Assembly (NCBI RefSeq): GCF_000498755.1
Contig: NZ_AXUS01000010.1
Location: 1-64,000, forward strand
Source: Clostridioides mangenotii TR
Lineage (GTDB): Bacteria > Bacillota > Clostridia > Peptostreptococcales > Peptostreptococcaceae
Direction: 5' to 3'
DNA length: 64,000 nt
Part shown: in pieces, positions 63,868 through 64,000 of the stretch
Numbering within the stretch: the first letter of the stretch is position 1
Layout: every line of letters begins with the position of its first letter
Program-made: the position numbers and the translations under genes
The notes under the pieces: generated by a model
Database searches by the model: none
Seen by the model: the letters and a program-made list of their open reading frames with translations, nothing else
What the model was told of the DNA's origin: nothing

Positions 63868-64000
63868 GTGAGACCATCATGGGACGAGTATTTTATGGAG
63901 ATAGCAGAAGTAGTAAAGACGAGATCTACTTGTACGAGAAGGAAGGTAGGGGCTGTAATAGTTAAAGAAAAACAAATACTAACTACAGGATACAATGGCG
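63868..64000 (+). CDS. comEB: dCMP deaminase family protein (ComEB), 3' end outside the window
   Basis: The first 44 codons are present and continue past the window edge. [32 protein letters not shown] is the typical start of deoxycytidylate deaminases; the zinc motif lies further on. GTG start preceded by AAGGGAGTTGG. The enzyme converts dCMP to dUMP for thymidylate synthesis. Following upp, as usual in clostridia. Confidence 0.9.
   Translation, partial: MRPSWDEYFMEIAEVVKTRSTCTRRKVGAVIVKEKQILTTGYNG

Noticed and set aside
1-64000. CRISPR arrays, insertion sequences, prophage genes or integrases
   Set aside because: None found; no regularly spaced repeats and no transposase or recombinase motifs in any frame.

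Overview
The window reads as chromosome of a low-GC, Gram-positive, endospore-lineage anaerobe. The best fit is the Peptostreptococcaceae, close to Clostridioides. Supporting this are strong AT bias, GGAGG-type ribosome sites with GTG/TTG starts, sporulation genes (spoVG, spoVT, yabP, yabQ, spoIIE), surface proteins with cell-wall-binding type 2 (CWB2) repeats as in C. difficile, and a pilT plus prepilin-peptidase group at the place where C. difficile has its type IV pilus locus. The lineage is an inference; no rRNA is present.

Layout. Bases 1-11.4 kb are accessory: a TIGR00300 (ornithine-cyclodeaminase-like) gene, a CWB2 surface protein, decayed fragments of an S8 protease and a MerR regulator, tRNA-Arg(CCT), a MarR-nitroreductase-pirin group on the minus strand, an ATC-hydrolase-family gene, a lipoprotein metallophosphoesterase and a YyaL-type thioredoxin-fold protein. 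From 11.4 to 50 kb runs the conserved series that lies beside the origin in Bacillus: rnmV-ksgA-...-purR-spoVG-glmU-prs-...-pth-mfd-prsA-spoVT-MATE-mazG-hup-rqcP-yabP-yabQ-divIC-ppx-spoIIE. It is interrupted by accessory blocks: a 3.35-kb segment between two copies of the ksgA 3' end, a MarR/P-type ATPase pair, murC on the minus strand, a second metallophosphoesterase, and pilT with two prepilin peptidases. From 52 to 64 kb comes a second conserved series, galU-rho-rpmE-DUF1385-prmC-prfA-ZIP-ywlC-ywlE-rpiB-upp-(yqeB)-comEB. In Bacillus the rho/prfA/upp group sits on the other side of the origin; here both series run the same way on the plus strand.

Points that stand out: (1) a 39-bp perfect repeat of the ksgA 3' end bracketing a 3.35-kb segment that also holds both ends of a lost ATP-dependent DNA ligase gene; (2) six DnaA-box-like sites, four of them perfect, in about 210 bp next to a very AT-rich tract after spoIIE; (3) a metallophosphoesterase with a second, metal-ligand-free copy of its own domain; (4) one-base frameshifts in spoIIE, rqcP, a cation ATPase and probably a metallophosphoesterase, mostly at homopolymers, so either genuine decay or assembly error; (5) regulatory sites: paired MarR operators, PurBoxes, sigma-H, sigma-54, and a spoIIE promoter with 21-bp spacing; (6) an Asn-rich, prion-like insert in Rho.

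How the genes work together: most conserved genes serve information processing (5S and 16S rRNA maturation, ribosome rescue, release factor and its methylase, t6A synthesis, transcription-repair coupling, termination), envelope precursors (glmU, murC, galU), nucleotide metabolism (prs, purR, upp, comEB, mazG) and sporulation control. No CRISPR array, transposase, integrase or phage module was seen.
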